The notes: a model not told the origin generated them from the letters alone. A stretch of DNA of 64,000 nucleotides from SSSZ01 sp016790965 (GCA_016790965.1 JAEUNZ010000012.1:89910-153909), one strand, 5' to 3'. Numbered from the stretch's first letter, positions 33,481 through 46,778 are shown. Numbers and translations: made by a program.

Positions 33481-34950
33481 ATGAAATACCACGACCTGCG
33501 CGACTTTATCGCCCAACTCGAAACCCGGGGCCAACTGCGCCGGGTGGGTGTCCCGGTGGATCCTCATCTGGAAATGACCGAAATCTGCGACCGCGTCCTG
33601 CGCGGCGGCGGCCCGGCGATCCTCTTCGAGAAGCCCACCGGGCACGGCATTCCCGTTCTGGCCAACCTCTTCGGCACCCCCGAGCGGGTGGCCCTGGGCA
33701 TGGGCGAGGAAGGCGACTGGAAGACCGCCCTGCGGGAGGTGGGAAAACTGCTGGCTTACCTCAAGGAACCGGAACCGCCCAAGGGGCTCAAGGATGCCTG
33801 GGAGAAGCTGCCGGTCTTGAAACAGGTACTCAACATGTCGCCCAGGACCGTGTCCTCGGCCTCCTGCCAGGAAGTGGTGTGGGAAGGCAAGGACGTGGAC
33901 CTCTCCCGTCTGCCCATCCAGCACTGCTGGCCCGGCGACGTGGCACCCCTCATCACCTGGGGCCTGGTGGTGACGCGGGGGCCCCACAAGGCGCGCCAGA
34001 ACCTGGGCATCTACCGGCAGCAGGTGCTCGGACCGAACAAGGTCATCATGCGCTGGCTGGCCCACCGCGGCGGGGCCCTGGATTTCCGCGACCATCAACT
34101 GGCGAAACCGGGCCAGCCCTTCCCGCTGGCCGTGGTCATCGGCTGCGACCCGGCCACCATCCTGGGTGCCGTGACGCCGGTGCCGGATTCGCTTTCCGAA
34201 TACCAGTTCGCCGGCCTGCTGCGGGGCGGCAAGACCGAGCTGGTCAAGTGCCTGGGTTCCGACCTGCAGGTGCCCGCGTCGGCAGAGATCGTGCTGGAGG
34301 GCGTCATCCACCCCGGCGAAACGGCGCTGGAAGGCCCCTACGGTGATCACACAGGCTACTACAACGAGCAGGCCGAATTCCCGGTCTTCACCGTCGAGCG
34401 CATCACCACGCGCCAGAATCCCATCTACCACAGCACCTACACCGGCAAACCGCCGGACGAACCGGCCATCCTCGGCGTGGCGCTCAACGAGGTGTTCGTG
34501 CCGCTCCTGCAGAAGCAGTATCCGGAAATCGTCGATTTCTACCTGCCGCCGGAGGGGTGTTCCTACCGCATGGCCCTGGTCAGCATCCGCAAGCAGTACC
34601 CCGGACACGCCAAGCGGGTGATGTTCGGCATCTGGTCCTTCCTGCGTCAGTTCATGTATACGAAGACCATCGTCGTGGTGGACGACGACATCGACATCCG
34701 CGACTGGAAGGAAGTCATCTGGGCCATCACCACCCGCATGGACGCCACCCGGGATACGACCCTGGTGGACAACACGCCCATCGACTACCTAGACTTCGCC
34801 AGCCCGGTGGCCGGTCTCGGCTCCAAGATGGGACTGGACGCCACCAACAAGTGGCTGGGGGAGACCCACCGCGAATGGGGGCGGCCCATCGTCATGGACG
34901 AGGCGGTTAAAAAACGGGTCGATGGGATGTGGGACGCGCTGGGTCTGTGA
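33481..34950 (+). CDS. ubiD: UbiD-type 4-hydroxy-3-polyprenylbenzoate decarboxylase
   Basis: Prenylated-FMN-dependent decarboxylase of ubiquinone biosynthesis, 489 residues (the usual length). The start MKYHDLRDFIAQLE is typical. The prFMN/Mg site is seen around GIYRQQVLG and EGPYGDHTGYYN, and the C-terminus has MGLDATNKW. A separate UbiX must supply the cofactor; none is in the window. The stop overlaps the GNAT gene by one base. Confidence 0.93.
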   Translation: MKYHDLRDFIAQLETRGQLRRVGVPVDPHLEMTEICDRVLRGGGPAILFEKPTGHGIPVLANLFGTPERVALGMGEEGDWKTALREVGKLLAYLKEPEPPKGLKDAWEKLPVLKQVLNMSPRTVSSASCQEVVWEGKDVDLSRLPIQHCWPGDVAPLITWGLVVTRGPHKARQNLGIYRQQVLGPNKVIMRWLAHRGGALDFRDHQLAKPGQPFPLAVVIGCDPATILGAVTPVPDSLSEYQFAGLLRGGKTELVKCLGSDLQVPASAEIVLEGVIHPGETALEGPYGDHTGYYNEQAEFPVFTVERITTRQNPIYHSTYTGKPPDEPAILGVALNEVFVPLLQKQYPEIVDFYLPPEGCSYRMALVSIRKQYPGHAKRVMFGIWSFLRQFMYTKTIVVVDDDIDIRDWKEVIWAITTRMDATRDTTLVDNTPIDYLDFASPVAGLGSKMGLDATNKWLGETHREWGRPIVMDEAVKKRVDGMWDALGL

Positions 34951-35438
34951 TGGCCAGCGCCCTTGTTGTCACGCCGGTGGATCTCGACGATCCCGCCCAG
35001 GCCGCCGCTTGGCTCGACCTCCTCGACCACTACGCCCGTGACCCCATGGGCGGCGGCAGCGGGCTGTCGGTCTACGCCCATGACCATCTGGTGGGCGAAC
35101 TGCGCGGACTCCCCAGTTTTCATGGCGCCCTGGCCTGGCTGGGCGGACGGGCCGTGGGGCTCATCAATTGCTTCGCCGGCTTTTCCACCTTCGCCGCCCG
35201 GCCGCTCCTCAACATCCACGACATCGTCGCCCACACCAATGTGCGCGGCTCCGGCGTCGGCCAGGCCTTGCTGGTCTGGGCCGAGGGGCGGGCGCGGGAG
35301 CTGGGCTGCTGCAAGCTGACCCTGGAATTGCTGGCCAATAACCGGAGTGCCCTGCAGGCTTACGAGCGGGCCGGGTTCGCCCCCTACGTGCTCGATCCGG
35401 CAGCCGGGACGGCGCTGTTCCTGCAAAAGCTGCTCTGA
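34950..35438 (+). CDS. GNAT family N-acetyltransferase
   Basis: A 162-residue GNAT enzyme. The acetyl-CoA loop is seen in VRGSGVGQALLVWAEGRA, followed by the C-terminal LELLANNRSALQAYERAGF. Substrate unknown. It starts in a TGATG junction with ubiD and ends in another with sfsA, so the three genes form one transcript unit. Confidence 0.85.
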   Translation: MASALVVTPVDLDDPAQAAAWLDLLDHYARDPMGGGSGLSVYAHDHLVGELRGLPSFHGALAWLGGRAVGLINCFAGFSTFAARPLLNIHDIVAHTNVRGSGVGQALLVWAEGRARELGCCKLTLELLANNRSALQAYERAGFAPYVLDPAAGTALFLQKLL

Positions 35439-36157
35439 TGCGCCTGCCAACTCTGACCGAAGGGCGCCTCGTCCAGCGCCGCAACCGTTTCGTGGCGGAG
35501 GTGGAGATCGCCGGTGCCGTGGTCGACGCCCATTGTCCCAACACCGGCTCCCTGTTCGGCTGCAAGGCTCCGGGAAGCCGGGTGTGGCTGTCGCCGGCGG
35601 AGAATCCGGAACGCAAACTGCGCTGGACCTGGGAGATTGTGGAAGCCGTTCCCGGCGTCCTCGTCGGCCTCCATACCGGCCGTCCCAACGGCTTGGTGGA
35701 GGAGGCCCTGCGGGCCGGCGGGGTGCCGGCGTTGGCCGGCTACACCGGGTTTCGCCGCGAGGTGCGCTACGGCCGCGAGAACAGCCGCATCGACCTGCTG
35801 CTGGAAGGCGCCGGCTGGCCACCCTGCTACGTGGAAGTGAAGAACGTCACGGCGGCGGTGGATGACGGTATCGGCTTCTTTCCCGATGCCGTCACCGAGC
35901 GCGGCGCCAGGCACCTGCGGGAAATGATGGGGGTGGTGGCCGACGGCGCCCGGGCCGCCCTCGTGTTCTGCGTGCAACGGGGCGACGTGACGGAGGTCCG
36001 CCCGGCCGACGCCATCGATCCGGTCTATGGACAGACGCTGCGCGAAGCCCTGTCCGTCGGCGTCGAAGCCTACGCCCTGGGGGCGGAAGTGACTCCGGCC
36101 GAGATCATCCTGACCCGCAGCTTGCCCGTGGTCACGCCTGGCCCGCCTCGGCTGTAA
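35438..36157 (+). CDS. sfsA: SfsA family protein (DNA-binding, putative sugar fermentation regulator)
   Basis: 239 residues, close to the family length. It shows family hallmarks HCPNTGSLFGC and an endonuclease-like VEVKNVTA with downstream FFPDAVTERGARHL. E. coli SfsA stimulates maltose operon expression, but its molecular activity is unsettled. It is the last gene of the ubiD-GNAT-sfsA run. A small dyad (GACAAC...GTTGTC, 36172-36198) follows. Confidence 0.92.
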   Translation: MRLPTLTEGRLVQRRNRFVAEVEIAGAVVDAHCPNTGSLFGCKAPGSRVWLSPAENPERKLRWTWEIVEAVPGVLVGLHTGRPNGLVEEALRAGGVPALAGYTGFRREVRYGRENSRIDLLLEGAGWPPCYVEVKNVTAAVDDGIGFFPDAVTERGARHLREMMGVVADGARAALVFCVQRGDVTEVRPADAIDPVYGQTLREALSVGVEAYALGAEVTPAEIILTRSLPVVTPGPPRL

Positions 36158-36472
36158 AGAGGGAATGCGCGACAACCTCGGGGGTTCTGTCGTTGTCGTT
36201 TGCCGAAGCAAGGTTGAGTGGTGACCCGAAAAACGATTGGGCTGGAGTAACCGATGGGCCTTCTCGGCGTCCTTCACCGGAAGGCGGGGGCTGGCAATGA
36301 GCGGTCATTGGGATTTGGCTCCGATTGCGAACGCGACTGCCTGTCATGTTGGCGTTTGCTAATATTGCGAGAATCGGCGATGCTGAAAACCCATGGCTTC
36401 GACCGAGTCTTATGTTTGCGAGCTGAAGACGAGGGAGCGCAGCAGTTTTAAGCACAAGAATCATCGAAACCC
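36158..36472. other. Intergenic region, no gene recognised
   Basis: 315 bases that read as less GC-rich than their surroundings. A short dyad follows sfsA. A possible -10 (TAATAT, 36360-36365) precedes the histidine kinase gene without a convincing -35. A 65-codon frame at 36254-36451 has no ribosome site and an unlikely composition, so I do not call it. The region may mark the edge of an inserted kinase gene. Confidence 0.35.
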
Positions 36473-38857
36473 ATGAATTACTTGCGTCATCATTTCAGCC
36501 TCCTGTTCCTGCCCGTTGCTCTGATCGTCATCGCGGGGGCCTGGTTTTACGGGCAGGCCGCCGTAGACCGGGAGATCGGCCGGCTACAGACCCAGGAAAG
36601 CTTGAGCATCGGACTTGGCGGTGCGGCACTGAAGGGCAGGTTCGATGATGTCGCCCGCGATCTCTCTTATCTCGCCACTTCGAGCCCCCTGCATGCCGTG
36701 CTCGACTCCGGGGATGCCAAGGCCATCGCGGCGCTCGAGAACAATTTGTTCCATTTCTCGGCAAGCAAGCGTATCTACGATCAAGTACGCTGGATCGACG
36801 AAACCGGAATGGAGCGGGTACGCGTTGATTTCCGTGAGGGGGCGGCTGTCGCCATCCCCCGGGCGCAGTTGCAGCCCAAGGGGCAACGCTATTTCTTTAC
36901 CGACACGATCAAGTTGAGTCCGGGCGGAATATTCGTTTCTCCTCTCGATCTCAACATCGAGCAAGACAAAGTTGAAGTACCGCACAAACCCATGCTGCGC
37001 GTGGCGACCCCTGTGGTTGATGGTCAGGGCAGGAAACGTGGCATCGTCATCCTGAATTATTTTGGCCGCATCCTGCTCGACGCTTTCGCGGCCTCGTCGG
37101 CAGCAATTGCCGATCACGCGATGGTGCTCAACAACGAGGGGTATTGGCTCAAGAGTCCGGTCCCCGAGGACGAGTGGGGATTCATGTTCAAGCGCCCCGA
37201 GCACTCGCTGGCGGCACGCACTCCCGAAGCCTGGAAGCACATTCGCGGCAAAGACGCCGGCCAGGTCGAGCTTGCCGATGGTTTGTGGAGCTGGCAGACG
37301 GTCTACCCGCTGGTCGAGGGGCAGCGATCGAGCAGCGGTTCCGATGAGGCGTTCCAGCCCAGTCGTGGCGACGTCGATGCGAAGCTCTACTTCTGGAAAG
37401 TGGTCGCCCACGTTCCGGCCGCGAAGCTCGCGGAAGTCCGCCAAGCGATCTTGCAGCCGTTGATTGCGGTGGTGGCACTCCTGCTGGCGGGGATTGCCCT
37501 GGCCAGTTGGCGCGTTGCGCAAGACTGGAGCGCTCGCCGGGAGGCCGAGGAGGAAGTCCGCAGAATCAACACGGGGCTATCCGAAATGGTCGCTGAGCGG
37601 ACCCGTGAGCTTGAGCAGCACCGCGATCGGCTAGAAGAACTGGTGGCCGAACGTACGGCCGAACTCGAGTTGGCCCGGGACCGCTCCGAAGCGGCCAGCA
37701 GAGCCAAGACCGCCTTCCTCGCGAACATGAGCCACGAGATCCGCACCCCGTTGAACGCGGTGCTTGGCATGGCGCATCTGCTGCGGCGCTCGCAACAGAC
37801 TGCCAAGCAGAAAGATCAGGTGAGCAAGATCCTGATTTCAGGTCAGCATCTTCTCGAAATTCTCAACGACGTGCTCGACCTGGCCAAGATCGAGGCAGGC
37901 AAGCTCGTGGTGGGCGAAGCTCCGGTCAGCGTCGACGCGGTGCTTCAGAACGTCGTCTCGATGATGCAAAGCCGGGTCGACGAAAAGGGTCTCCAGTTGG
38001 GCGTCGAGGTCGATCGTCCGCTGCCCATCCTGTTGGGGGACAACGGAAGACTGCAACAGGCATTGCTGAATTACGTCGCCAACGCGGTCAAATTCACCGA
38101 GCGTGGTCGCGTGATCGTGCGTGCCAGGCGTGCGGCTGAAAATCCGGAAAGCGTGACTTTGCGCTTCGAGGTCGAGGATACGGGGATCGGGATCGCCGCG
38201 GAAGATTTGCAGCGGCTGTTCTCTGCCTTCGAACAGGCCGATAACTCGGAAACTCGCAAGTACGGTGGAACCGGACTGGGACTGGTCATCGTGCGCAAAT
38301 TGGCCCACCTGATGGGGGGGGAGGCCGGAGCCGAAAGTACACCCGGCGTGGGGAGTACCTTCTGGTTCGAGGCACGCCTGCGCAAAGCTTCCGCGTCGGG
38401 TCTGGAAGCTGGGGTTTCGGTTCCCGAGGATGTCGAGAAACTGCTCCGCTCGGGGTATTCCGGCCGTCTCATCCTCCTCGCCGAGGACGATCCCATGAAC
38501 CGCGAAGTGACCCTGGCTCTACTGGAGGAAGTCGGTTTGCGGGCCGATACCGCGGAAGACGGCGCAGAGGCAGTGCGCTTGGCGAAGGAGCATGAATATG
38601 CGGTGATCCTGATGGATCTGCGCATGCCGAAGCTCGACGGTCTCGAAGCGACCCGGCAGATTCGCCTCCTTCCTCGGCATCGCGCCACGCCCATTCTTGC
38701 TCTTTCCGCGAATACCTTCATGCGGGATCGCCAACGCTGCATCGATGCCGGGATGAATGACTTTATCCCCAAGCCCGTCACACCTGAACACCTTTTCGCC
38801 GCACTCCTGACCTGGATGCGGGGGGATAAAGACGTTTTCGGCACCTCAGGCTCGTGA
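36473..38857 (+). CDS. Membrane hybrid histidine kinase
   Basis: A 794-residue hybrid sensor kinase. A transmembrane helix at residues 8-28 is followed by a large periplasmic sensor region and a second helix near 328-346. A coiled-coil and a HisKA domain come next, with the phospho-accepting histidine in FLANMSHEIRTPLN (about residue 418). A HATPase domain (DTGIGIAAED, GGTGLGL) and a C-terminal receiver follow, with Asp in VILMDLRMP (about 713). No cognate output gene is adjacent, so the phosphorelay target is unknown. Codon use looks less GC-biased than its neighbours, compatible with transfer. Confidence 0.9.
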   Translation: MNYLRHHFSLLFLPVALIVIAGAWFYGQAAVDREIGRLQTQESLSIGLGGAALKGRFDDVARDLSYLATSSPLHAVLDSGDAKAIAALENNLFHFSASKRIYDQVRWIDETGMERVRVDFREGAAVAIPRAQLQPKGQRYFFTDTIKLSPGGIFVSPLDLNIEQDKVEVPHKPMLRVATPVVDGQGRKRGIVILNYFGRILLDAFAASSAAIADHAMVLNNEGYWLKSPVPEDEWGFMFKRPEHSLAARTPEAWKHIRGKDAGQVELADGLWSWQTVYPLVEGQRSSSGSDEAFQPSRGDVDAKLYFWKVVAHVPAAKLAEVRQAILQPLIAVVALLLAGIALASWRVAQDWSARREAEEEVRRINTGLSEMVAERTRELEQHRDRLEELVAERTAELELARDRSEAASRAKTAFLANMSHEIRTPLNAVLGMAHLLRRSQQTAKQKDQVSKILISGQHLLEILNDVLDLAKIEAGKLVVGEAPVSVDAVLQNVVSMMQSRVDEKGLQLGVEVDRPLPILLGDNGRLQQALLNYVANAVKFTERGRVIVRARRAAENPESVTLRFEVEDTGIGIAAEDLQRLFSAFEQADNSETRKYGGTGLGLVIVRKLAHLMGGEAGAESTPGVGSTFWFEARLRKASASGLEAGVSVPEDVEKLLRSGYSGRLILLAEDDPMNREVTLALLEEVGLRADTAEDGAEAVRLAKEHEYAVILMDLRMPKLDGLEATRQIRLLPRHRATPILALSANTFMRDRQRCIDAGMNDFIPKPVTPEHLFAALLTWMRGDKDVFGTSGS

Positions 38858-38945
38858 AGGCAGCTGAATCCCTCGGCTCACCGTCCTGGGGGCGCCTAGG
38901 GGGCAACCGGGTTCTTCGCCTGGCCTTCATCGGCTGGTGATCAGC

Positions 38946-39938
38946 CTAATCGATCACCCCCAGGCGGCCATTGTGGCTGCCCATGTACCAGTAGCGGCCG
39001 CGGGCGTCGATGATCGCCTTGCGGATCCCCACTCCCTGGGAGGGCAGGCGGATGACCCGGAACTTTTCCGCGGCCGGGTCGAAGAGGGCGACGGTGTCGG
39101 TGGCGATTTCGTTGGCCCAGACCCGGCCGGCGGCATCGACGGTGACTGCATAGGGGCCGCCCCCGGCCCCTGCCGGCATGGGATAGCTTGCGACCACCTT
39201 GCCGACGGCAGGATCGACCTTGAGGAGCCGGCCGTCGCCGTAGGCGGTGACCCAGAGCATGCCATTCGGGGCAATCGCCATGCGGCGAGGCTGGCTGCCG
39301 CGTCCGGTGGGGAGTTCCGTCCAGGTGCCCGTGGCGGGGTCGAGCCGCCCCAGGCTGTCGCCCTGGAAGCGGCAGAACCAGATCATTCCCCGGCCGTCGA
39401 CGGCGATGCCGTAGGGATTGCCGGAAGCGGGGTACTCGACAATTCGGCCCGTCTTGCGGTCCAGTCGGCCGATGCGCTGGCCGCCCTGGACGGTGAACCA
39501 GATCGTCCCCATGGCGTCGAGCACTAGGGTATGGGGGTCGCCGCCCGAGGGGGCGGGGTATTCGGTGACCTTGCCGGTGGCCGGATCGAGGCGGCCGATG
39601 GTGCCGTTGCCGTTGCCGGTGTACCAGACGATGCCCTCGGGATCGACCAGCAGGCCGTGGGGGCGGGCGCCCCTCGGCAGCGTCCATTCGCGGAAGGTTT
39701 CCGAGGCGGGATCGAAGCGGGCGATGCGGTTGCCGGCCATGACGGCGATGAAAATGCTGCCGTCGGGCGCCGGCGCGGGGTCGCGGGCGAACTCCGGAGT
39801 CGGTACGGGCCATTCGCGCACATGACCGGAGATCGCGGGCAGGGCGCCGGCCGTGATGCCATAGTTGGAACCGCCGGCGAAGGCCGGGTGGGATGCCAAT
39901 CCGGCAACGATCAGCGCGGGAAGGAGCATGGATCTCAT
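38946..39938 (-). CDS. Secreted beta-propeller protein (virginiamycin B lyase-like)
   Basis: A 330-residue protein with signal peptide (MRSMLLPALIVAGLASHPAFA) and about six repeats of a pattern such as IARFDPASETFREWTLP and IGRLDPATGKVTEYPAP, forming a beta-propeller. It resembles streptogramin/virginiamycin lyase-like proteins, most of which have unknown targets. The frame also opens at 39965. It converges with the hybrid kinase upstream and is a single gene. Confidence 0.75.
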   Translation of the reverse strand: MRSMLLPALIVAGLASHPAFAGGSNYGITAGALPAISGHVREWPVPTPEFARDPAPAPDGSIFIAVMAGNRIARFDPASETFREWTLPRGARPHGLLVDPEGIVWYTGNGNGTIGRLDPATGKVTEYPAPSGGDPHTLVLDAMGTIWFTVQGGQRIGRLDRKTGRIVEYPASGNPYGIAVDGRGMIWFCRFQGDSLGRLDPATGTWTELPTGRGSQPRRMAIAPNGMLWVTAYGDGRLLKVDPAVGKVVASYPMPAGAGGGPYAVTVDAAGRVWANEIATDTVALFDPAAEKFRVIRLPSQGVGIRKAIIDARGRYWYMGSHNGRLGVID

Positions 39939-39996
39939 AGCGGGCGGCGGAACGTCGATGAGCATACCGCCAAGACCCCGAGAAACCTGGTTGGTT

Positions 39997-41445
39997 CTAA
40001 TCCGCTTCCAGGATCGGCGGAATTTCTCCGCTTTGACGCTGGGCCACCCACAGCAGCAGGGCGTCGATGGCCGGGCCGCCGGCCTGGGCGCGGGGGTGGT
40101 TGATGAGGAAGACCACCGCGTAGCGGCGGCCCTGGCTGTCGAGCGCGAAGCCGGCGGCGGTCTTGACGCCGTCCAGGGTGCCGGTCTTGATGTGGGCGCG
40201 GCCGCTGGCCGTACTTTCCTTGAGCCGCTTCTTCATGGTGCCGTCGATGCCGACAATGGGCAGCGACGAGACCAGTTCCGGCATCACCGGGCTTTTCCAG
40301 GCATCCTGGAGCAGGCGGTCGAGGCTTTCGGCGCTGATGCGCTCCTGGCGGGAGAGGCCGGAACCGTTTTCGATGACCAGTTCCGGGAATTTCAGATTGC
40401 GGCCGGCCAGCCAGTCGGCCACCCGACGCCGCGCCCGTTCCGACGTGCCGGGGCCGGTTTCATTGCCCAGGCTGAGGAAGAGCTGGCGGGCCATGACGTT
40501 GTTGGAGAATTTGTTGATGTCCCGCACCACGTCGGCCAGGGGCGGCGATTCCTGGACCGCCACCGGGCGGGCGCCGGCGGGAAGGCTGCCGGAACGCACT
40601 TTGCCCCCCAGGCTGCCACCCAGTTCCTTCCACAGCGCGCGGAAAAGGCCATCGACCTGGGCATTGGCGTCCAGGGGAGCGAGGTTGAGGGTCTTCTCGC
40701 CGCAAAGCGGGCTGTAGCTGCCGCTGAATTCCAGACGCTGGCTGCCGCTTTCGGCGATCAGGCGGGTGACGATGGCGTCCTTCCAGTCGCTGCTGCAATC
40801 GCCCTTGGCTACCTGCACGCGGTTGTCGATGGTCAGCCCCTCGGCTGGGGTTTCAGCCAGGACGCGCACCTGCCGTCCGTCGCTGGTCAGGGTGAAGCGC
40901 AGGGCGCGGAAATTGACCAGCAGAGCATCGGGGCCCACGTTATAGGGACGCATGGGTTTGTCGTCGAAGGCGCCGGGATCGACGGGGGGCACGTCGAAAA
41001 CGCTGCGATCGAGCACCAGGTCGCCGACGATGTGCTGCACGCCACGCCCGCGCAACTGGCGCAATAGGGCCCAGAAGTGTTCGAGGGCGAACTTGGGGTC
41101 GCCGCCGCCCTTCAGGTAGAGGTTGCCACCCAGTTTGCCGTCCACCGGATCGGCCTCGGTGTAGGCACTGGTCTTCCAGGTCCATGCGGGGCCAAGAAGG
41201 TCCAGGGCGGCATAGGTGGTCACCAGCTTCATGACCGAGGCGGGATTCATGGCCTGACGGGCATTGTGGGACACCAGGGTGAAGCGGGAGTCGACCGGAT
41301 GGACCACGACAGCCACGCTGGCAGGCGGAATCTGCGCAGCCTTGAGGGCCGCGAGCACGGGGGGCGGCAGCCCTTCGGCGGCCCGGCCAGACGCGGGGAG
41401 TGCAAGAGCCAGGGCGATGGCACCCAGGAAGAGCGGGCGCTTCAT
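39997..41445 (-). CDS. dacB: D-alanyl-D-alanine carboxypeptidase/endopeptidase (PBP4-type)
   Basis: Periplasmic class C penicillin-binding protein of 482 residues that trims peptidoglycan. It has a signal peptide (LALPASGRA). The catalytic SxxK appears as PASVMK (S70, K73), the SxN motif as KFSNN and the KTG triad as IKTGT. It starts in an ATGA overlap with the alkene reductase gene upstream. Confidence 0.92.
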   Translation of the reverse strand: MKRPLFLGAIALALALPASGRAAEGLPPPVLAALKAAQIPPASVAVVVHPVDSRFTLVSHNARQAMNPASVMKLVTTYAALDLLGPAWTWKTSAYTEADPVDGKLGGNLYLKGGGDPKFALEHFWALLRQLRGRGVQHIVGDLVLDRSVFDVPPVDPGAFDDKPMRPYNVGPDALLVNFRALRFTLTSDGRQVRVLAETPAEGLTIDNRVQVAKGDCSSDWKDAIVTRLIAESGSQRLEFSGSYSPLCGEKTLNLAPLDANAQVDGLFRALWKELGGSLGGKVRSGSLPAGARPVAVQESPPLADVVRDINKFSNNVMARQLFLSLGNETGPGTSERARRRVADWLAGRNLKFPELVIENGSGLSRQERISAESLDRLLQDAWKSPVMPELVSSLPIVGIDGTMKKRLKESTASGRAHIKTGTLDGVKTAAGFALDSQGRRYAVVFLINHPRAQAGGPAIDALLLWVAQRQSGEIPPILEAD

Positions 41446-42536
41446 GCCAGCGCCGGATAGTCGATGTAACCCTTCTCTCCGCCCTGGTAGAAGGTTTCCG
41501 GGTCCGCCGCCGCCCAGGAGGCCTCCCGGGCGACGCGGGTTTCCAGGTCCGGGTTGGCGATCCAGGCCTTGCCGTAGGCCACCGCGGCGCAACGGCCGGC
41601 AGCGACCCAGGCTTCGCCCCGAGCCCGGTCGAAGCCGCCATTGCTGACGATGGGCATGGTGGCGAACTCCCGGAAATGACCCGCCACATCGGCCAGGCCG
41701 CCCGCCACGCCGTCGAGCTGGCCCGGCATGAAGGGTTCGGTCAGGTGCAGATAGGCCAGGCCGTAGGCGTTGGCCCGGCGCACGATGGACTCCCACATCG
41801 GCACCGTATCGGCGGTGACACTCATGCCGTGGATGCCGTTCAGCATGGGATTGAGGCGGAAGCCGACCCGGTCGAAGGGCAGCGCCCGGCCCACCGCGTC
41901 CAGGACTTCAAAGAAGATGCGCGCCCGGTTCTCGAAGCAGCCGCCATAGGCGTCGCTGCGAGTGTTGGAGCAGGCGGCGAAGAACTGGTGGAACAGGTAG
42001 CCGTTGGAGGCATGGATCTCGACCCCGTCGAAGCCTGCCGCCACGGCGTTGGCAGCGGCCCGGCCAAAGTCGTCGACGATGGCGGCGATCTGCGCGGTCG
42101 TCAGTTCCCGCGGCGTGACGGTATCCCGCAGGCCGGCGGGCGAAAACATCTTGACGCGGGGGTCGATGGGCGAAGGGGCGGGCGGCGCCTCACCGCCGTG
42201 GAAATCGGGCAGCGACAGGCGCCCGCAATGCCACAACTGGCAGACGATGAGCCCGCCTTTGGCGTGAACCGCGTCGCTCACCCGCTTCCAGCCCGCGACC
42301 TGGGCGTCGGACCAGAGACCCGGCGTGTACGGGTAGCCCCGTCCCTGGGGCGAGACGATGGTGCCCTCGGAGACGATGAGCCCGGCCCCGGCCCGCTGGG
42401 CGTAGTAGCGGGCCATGAGTTCGGTCGGAGCGGATTGCGCATTGTCGGCGCGGCAGCGGGTCAGGGGGGCCATGACCAGGCGATTGCGGAGCTCCAGGGC
42501 GCCGAGGCGTACCGGGGACAGCAAGGGGGAGTTCAT
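41442..42536 (-). CDS. Old Yellow Enzyme family alkene reductase
   Basis: A 364-residue FMN-dependent ene-reductase using NAD(P)H. N-terminal LGALELRNRLVMAPLTRCRA and the active-site HASNGYLFHQFF (family H-x-x-N) are present. The following RSDAYGGCFENRARI is the typical OYE core. Members reduce activated C=C bonds and nitro compounds. It is the first gene of a two-gene operon with dacB and is divergent from the sirtuin. Confidence 0.92.
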   Translation of the reverse strand: MNSPLLSPVRLGALELRNRLVMAPLTRCRADNAQSAPTELMARYYAQRAGAGLIVSEGTIVSPQGRGYPYTPGLWSDAQVAGWKRVSDAVHAKGGLIVCQLWHCGRLSLPDFHGGEAPPAPSPIDPRVKMFSPAGLRDTVTPRELTTAQIAAIVDDFGRAAANAVAAGFDGVEIHASNGYLFHQFFAACSNTRSDAYGGCFENRARIFFEVLDAVGRALPFDRVGFRLNPMLNGIHGMSVTADTVPMWESIVRRANAYGLAYLHLTEPFMPGQLDGVAGGLADVAGHFREFATMPIVSNGGFDRARGEAWVAAGRCAAVAYGKAWIANPDLETRVAREASWAAADPETFYQGGEKGYIDYPALA

Positions 42537-42593
42537 TGTGGGGGGGCTTCACGAGGCTGATAATGCGGGCATTCTACGGAATGGGACGCCCCC

Positions 42594-43406
42594 ATGGATA
42601 CCGCCGCCATCGCCCGCGCCGCCCGCCTGATCGGCAATGCCGAGGCGCTCCTCGTCACCGCCGGGGCCGGCCTGGGAGTCGATTCCGGCCTGCCCGACTT
42701 TCGCGGCCGGGATGGCTTCTGGCGGGCCTATCCCGCCCTGGCGCGGGCGCGCATCGCATTCGAGGAGGCTGCCTGCCCCGACACCTTCCGCCGCGACCCG
42801 CATCTCGCCTGGGGATTCTACGGCCACCGCCTGGCTCTCTATCGGCGCACCGTGCCCCACCTTGGCTTCGCCCTCCTGCGGCGCTGGGGAGAACGCCTTC
42901 CCGGCGGTCTTTTCGTCTTGACCAGCAACGTCGATGGCCAATTCGCCAAAGCGGGTTTCGCAGCGGGGGAGGTGTGCGAAATCCACGGTTCGATCCACCA
43001 TCTGCAATGCCTGGAACCTTGCTGTCAGCGCATCTGGTCAGCCAGCACGCTGGAACCGCGGGTGGATGAGGCGGAATGCCGCTGGCTGGGTGAGCTGCCC
43101 CGCTGCCCCCGTTGCGCCGGCCTCGCGCGGCCCAACATCCTCATGTTCGGCGATGGCGCCTGGATCGCCGCTCGCACCCGGCAGCAGCAGGCGGAACTGG
43201 ACGTCTGGCGCCGCCAGGCCGGACGGACCGTCATCCTGGAAATCGGCGCTGGTACACACGTCCCCACCGTGCGGATTCTGGGCGAAGGGCTGGGGCTGCC
43301 GCTCATCCGCATCAACCCCGGCGAGGCCGAAGTGGGAAGCATCCCCGGGGTGGGTATCGCCGCCGGGGCGAGGGAGGCGCTCGAAGCCCTGGACGCTGTC
43401 CTCTGA
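42594..43406 (+). CDS. Sir2-family NAD-dependent deacylase
   Basis: A 270-residue sirtuin. The NAD loop reads VTAGAGLGVDSGLPDFRGRD; the TSNVDGQFAKAG segment and catalytic histidine in EIHGS follow. Four zinc-type cysteines are present (CLEPCC and CPRC). The protein differs from E. coli CobB by a longer middle section. It may deacetylate metabolic enzymes. It is a single gene divergent from the alkene reductase. Confidence 0.9.
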   Translation: MDTAAIARAARLIGNAEALLVTAGAGLGVDSGLPDFRGRDGFWRAYPALARARIAFEEAACPDTFRRDPHLAWGFYGHRLALYRRTVPHLGFALLRRWGERLPGGLFVLTSNVDGQFAKAGFAAGEVCEIHGSIHHLQCLEPCCQRIWSASTLEPRVDEAECRWLGELPRCPRCAGLARPNILMFGDGAWIAARTRQQQAELDVWRRQAGRTVILEIGAGTHVPTVRILGEGLGLPLIRINPGEAEVGSIPGVGIAAGAREALEALDAVL

Positions 43407-43510
43407 CTGTTGCACCCACGCCATGCCCCTCGCCCGGTCCGACCGGAGGGCGCTTCTCGTCTTTATCCCACAGGCGTAACATCGACCCCTTATCTTCCCC
43501 GGAACTCCCC

Positions 43511-46630
<3,120 letters not shown>

Positions 46631-46697
46631 GGCGTCAAATTGCCTGCCTCGACACCGGGGCGCGTATCAGCGTCCGGATGGCGCAAAGCCAACCCTA

Positions 46698-46778
46698 GCG
46701 CTGATCGTGCTTGGCGTCTTGATCGCTCAGCCCTGGGCAGGCCCCGCGGGCGCGCCTGAAAATTCATAGCCGCTGAGC
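46698..46778. repeat. Intergenic palindromic repeat, partial copy R3
   Basis: In reverse complement it aligns with the first 80 bases of R1: CGCTCAG, CTATGAATTTTC, GGCGCGCCCG, TGCCCAGG, GATCAAGACGCCAAGCAC. The opposite inverted arm is missing. It lies between the hybrid kinase and the stand-alone ATPase gene, both on the plus strand. Confidence 0.6.

Noticed and set aside
36254..36451. 65-codon frame before the hybrid kinase
   Set aside because: It has no ribosome site, no recognisable similarity and unlikely composition.
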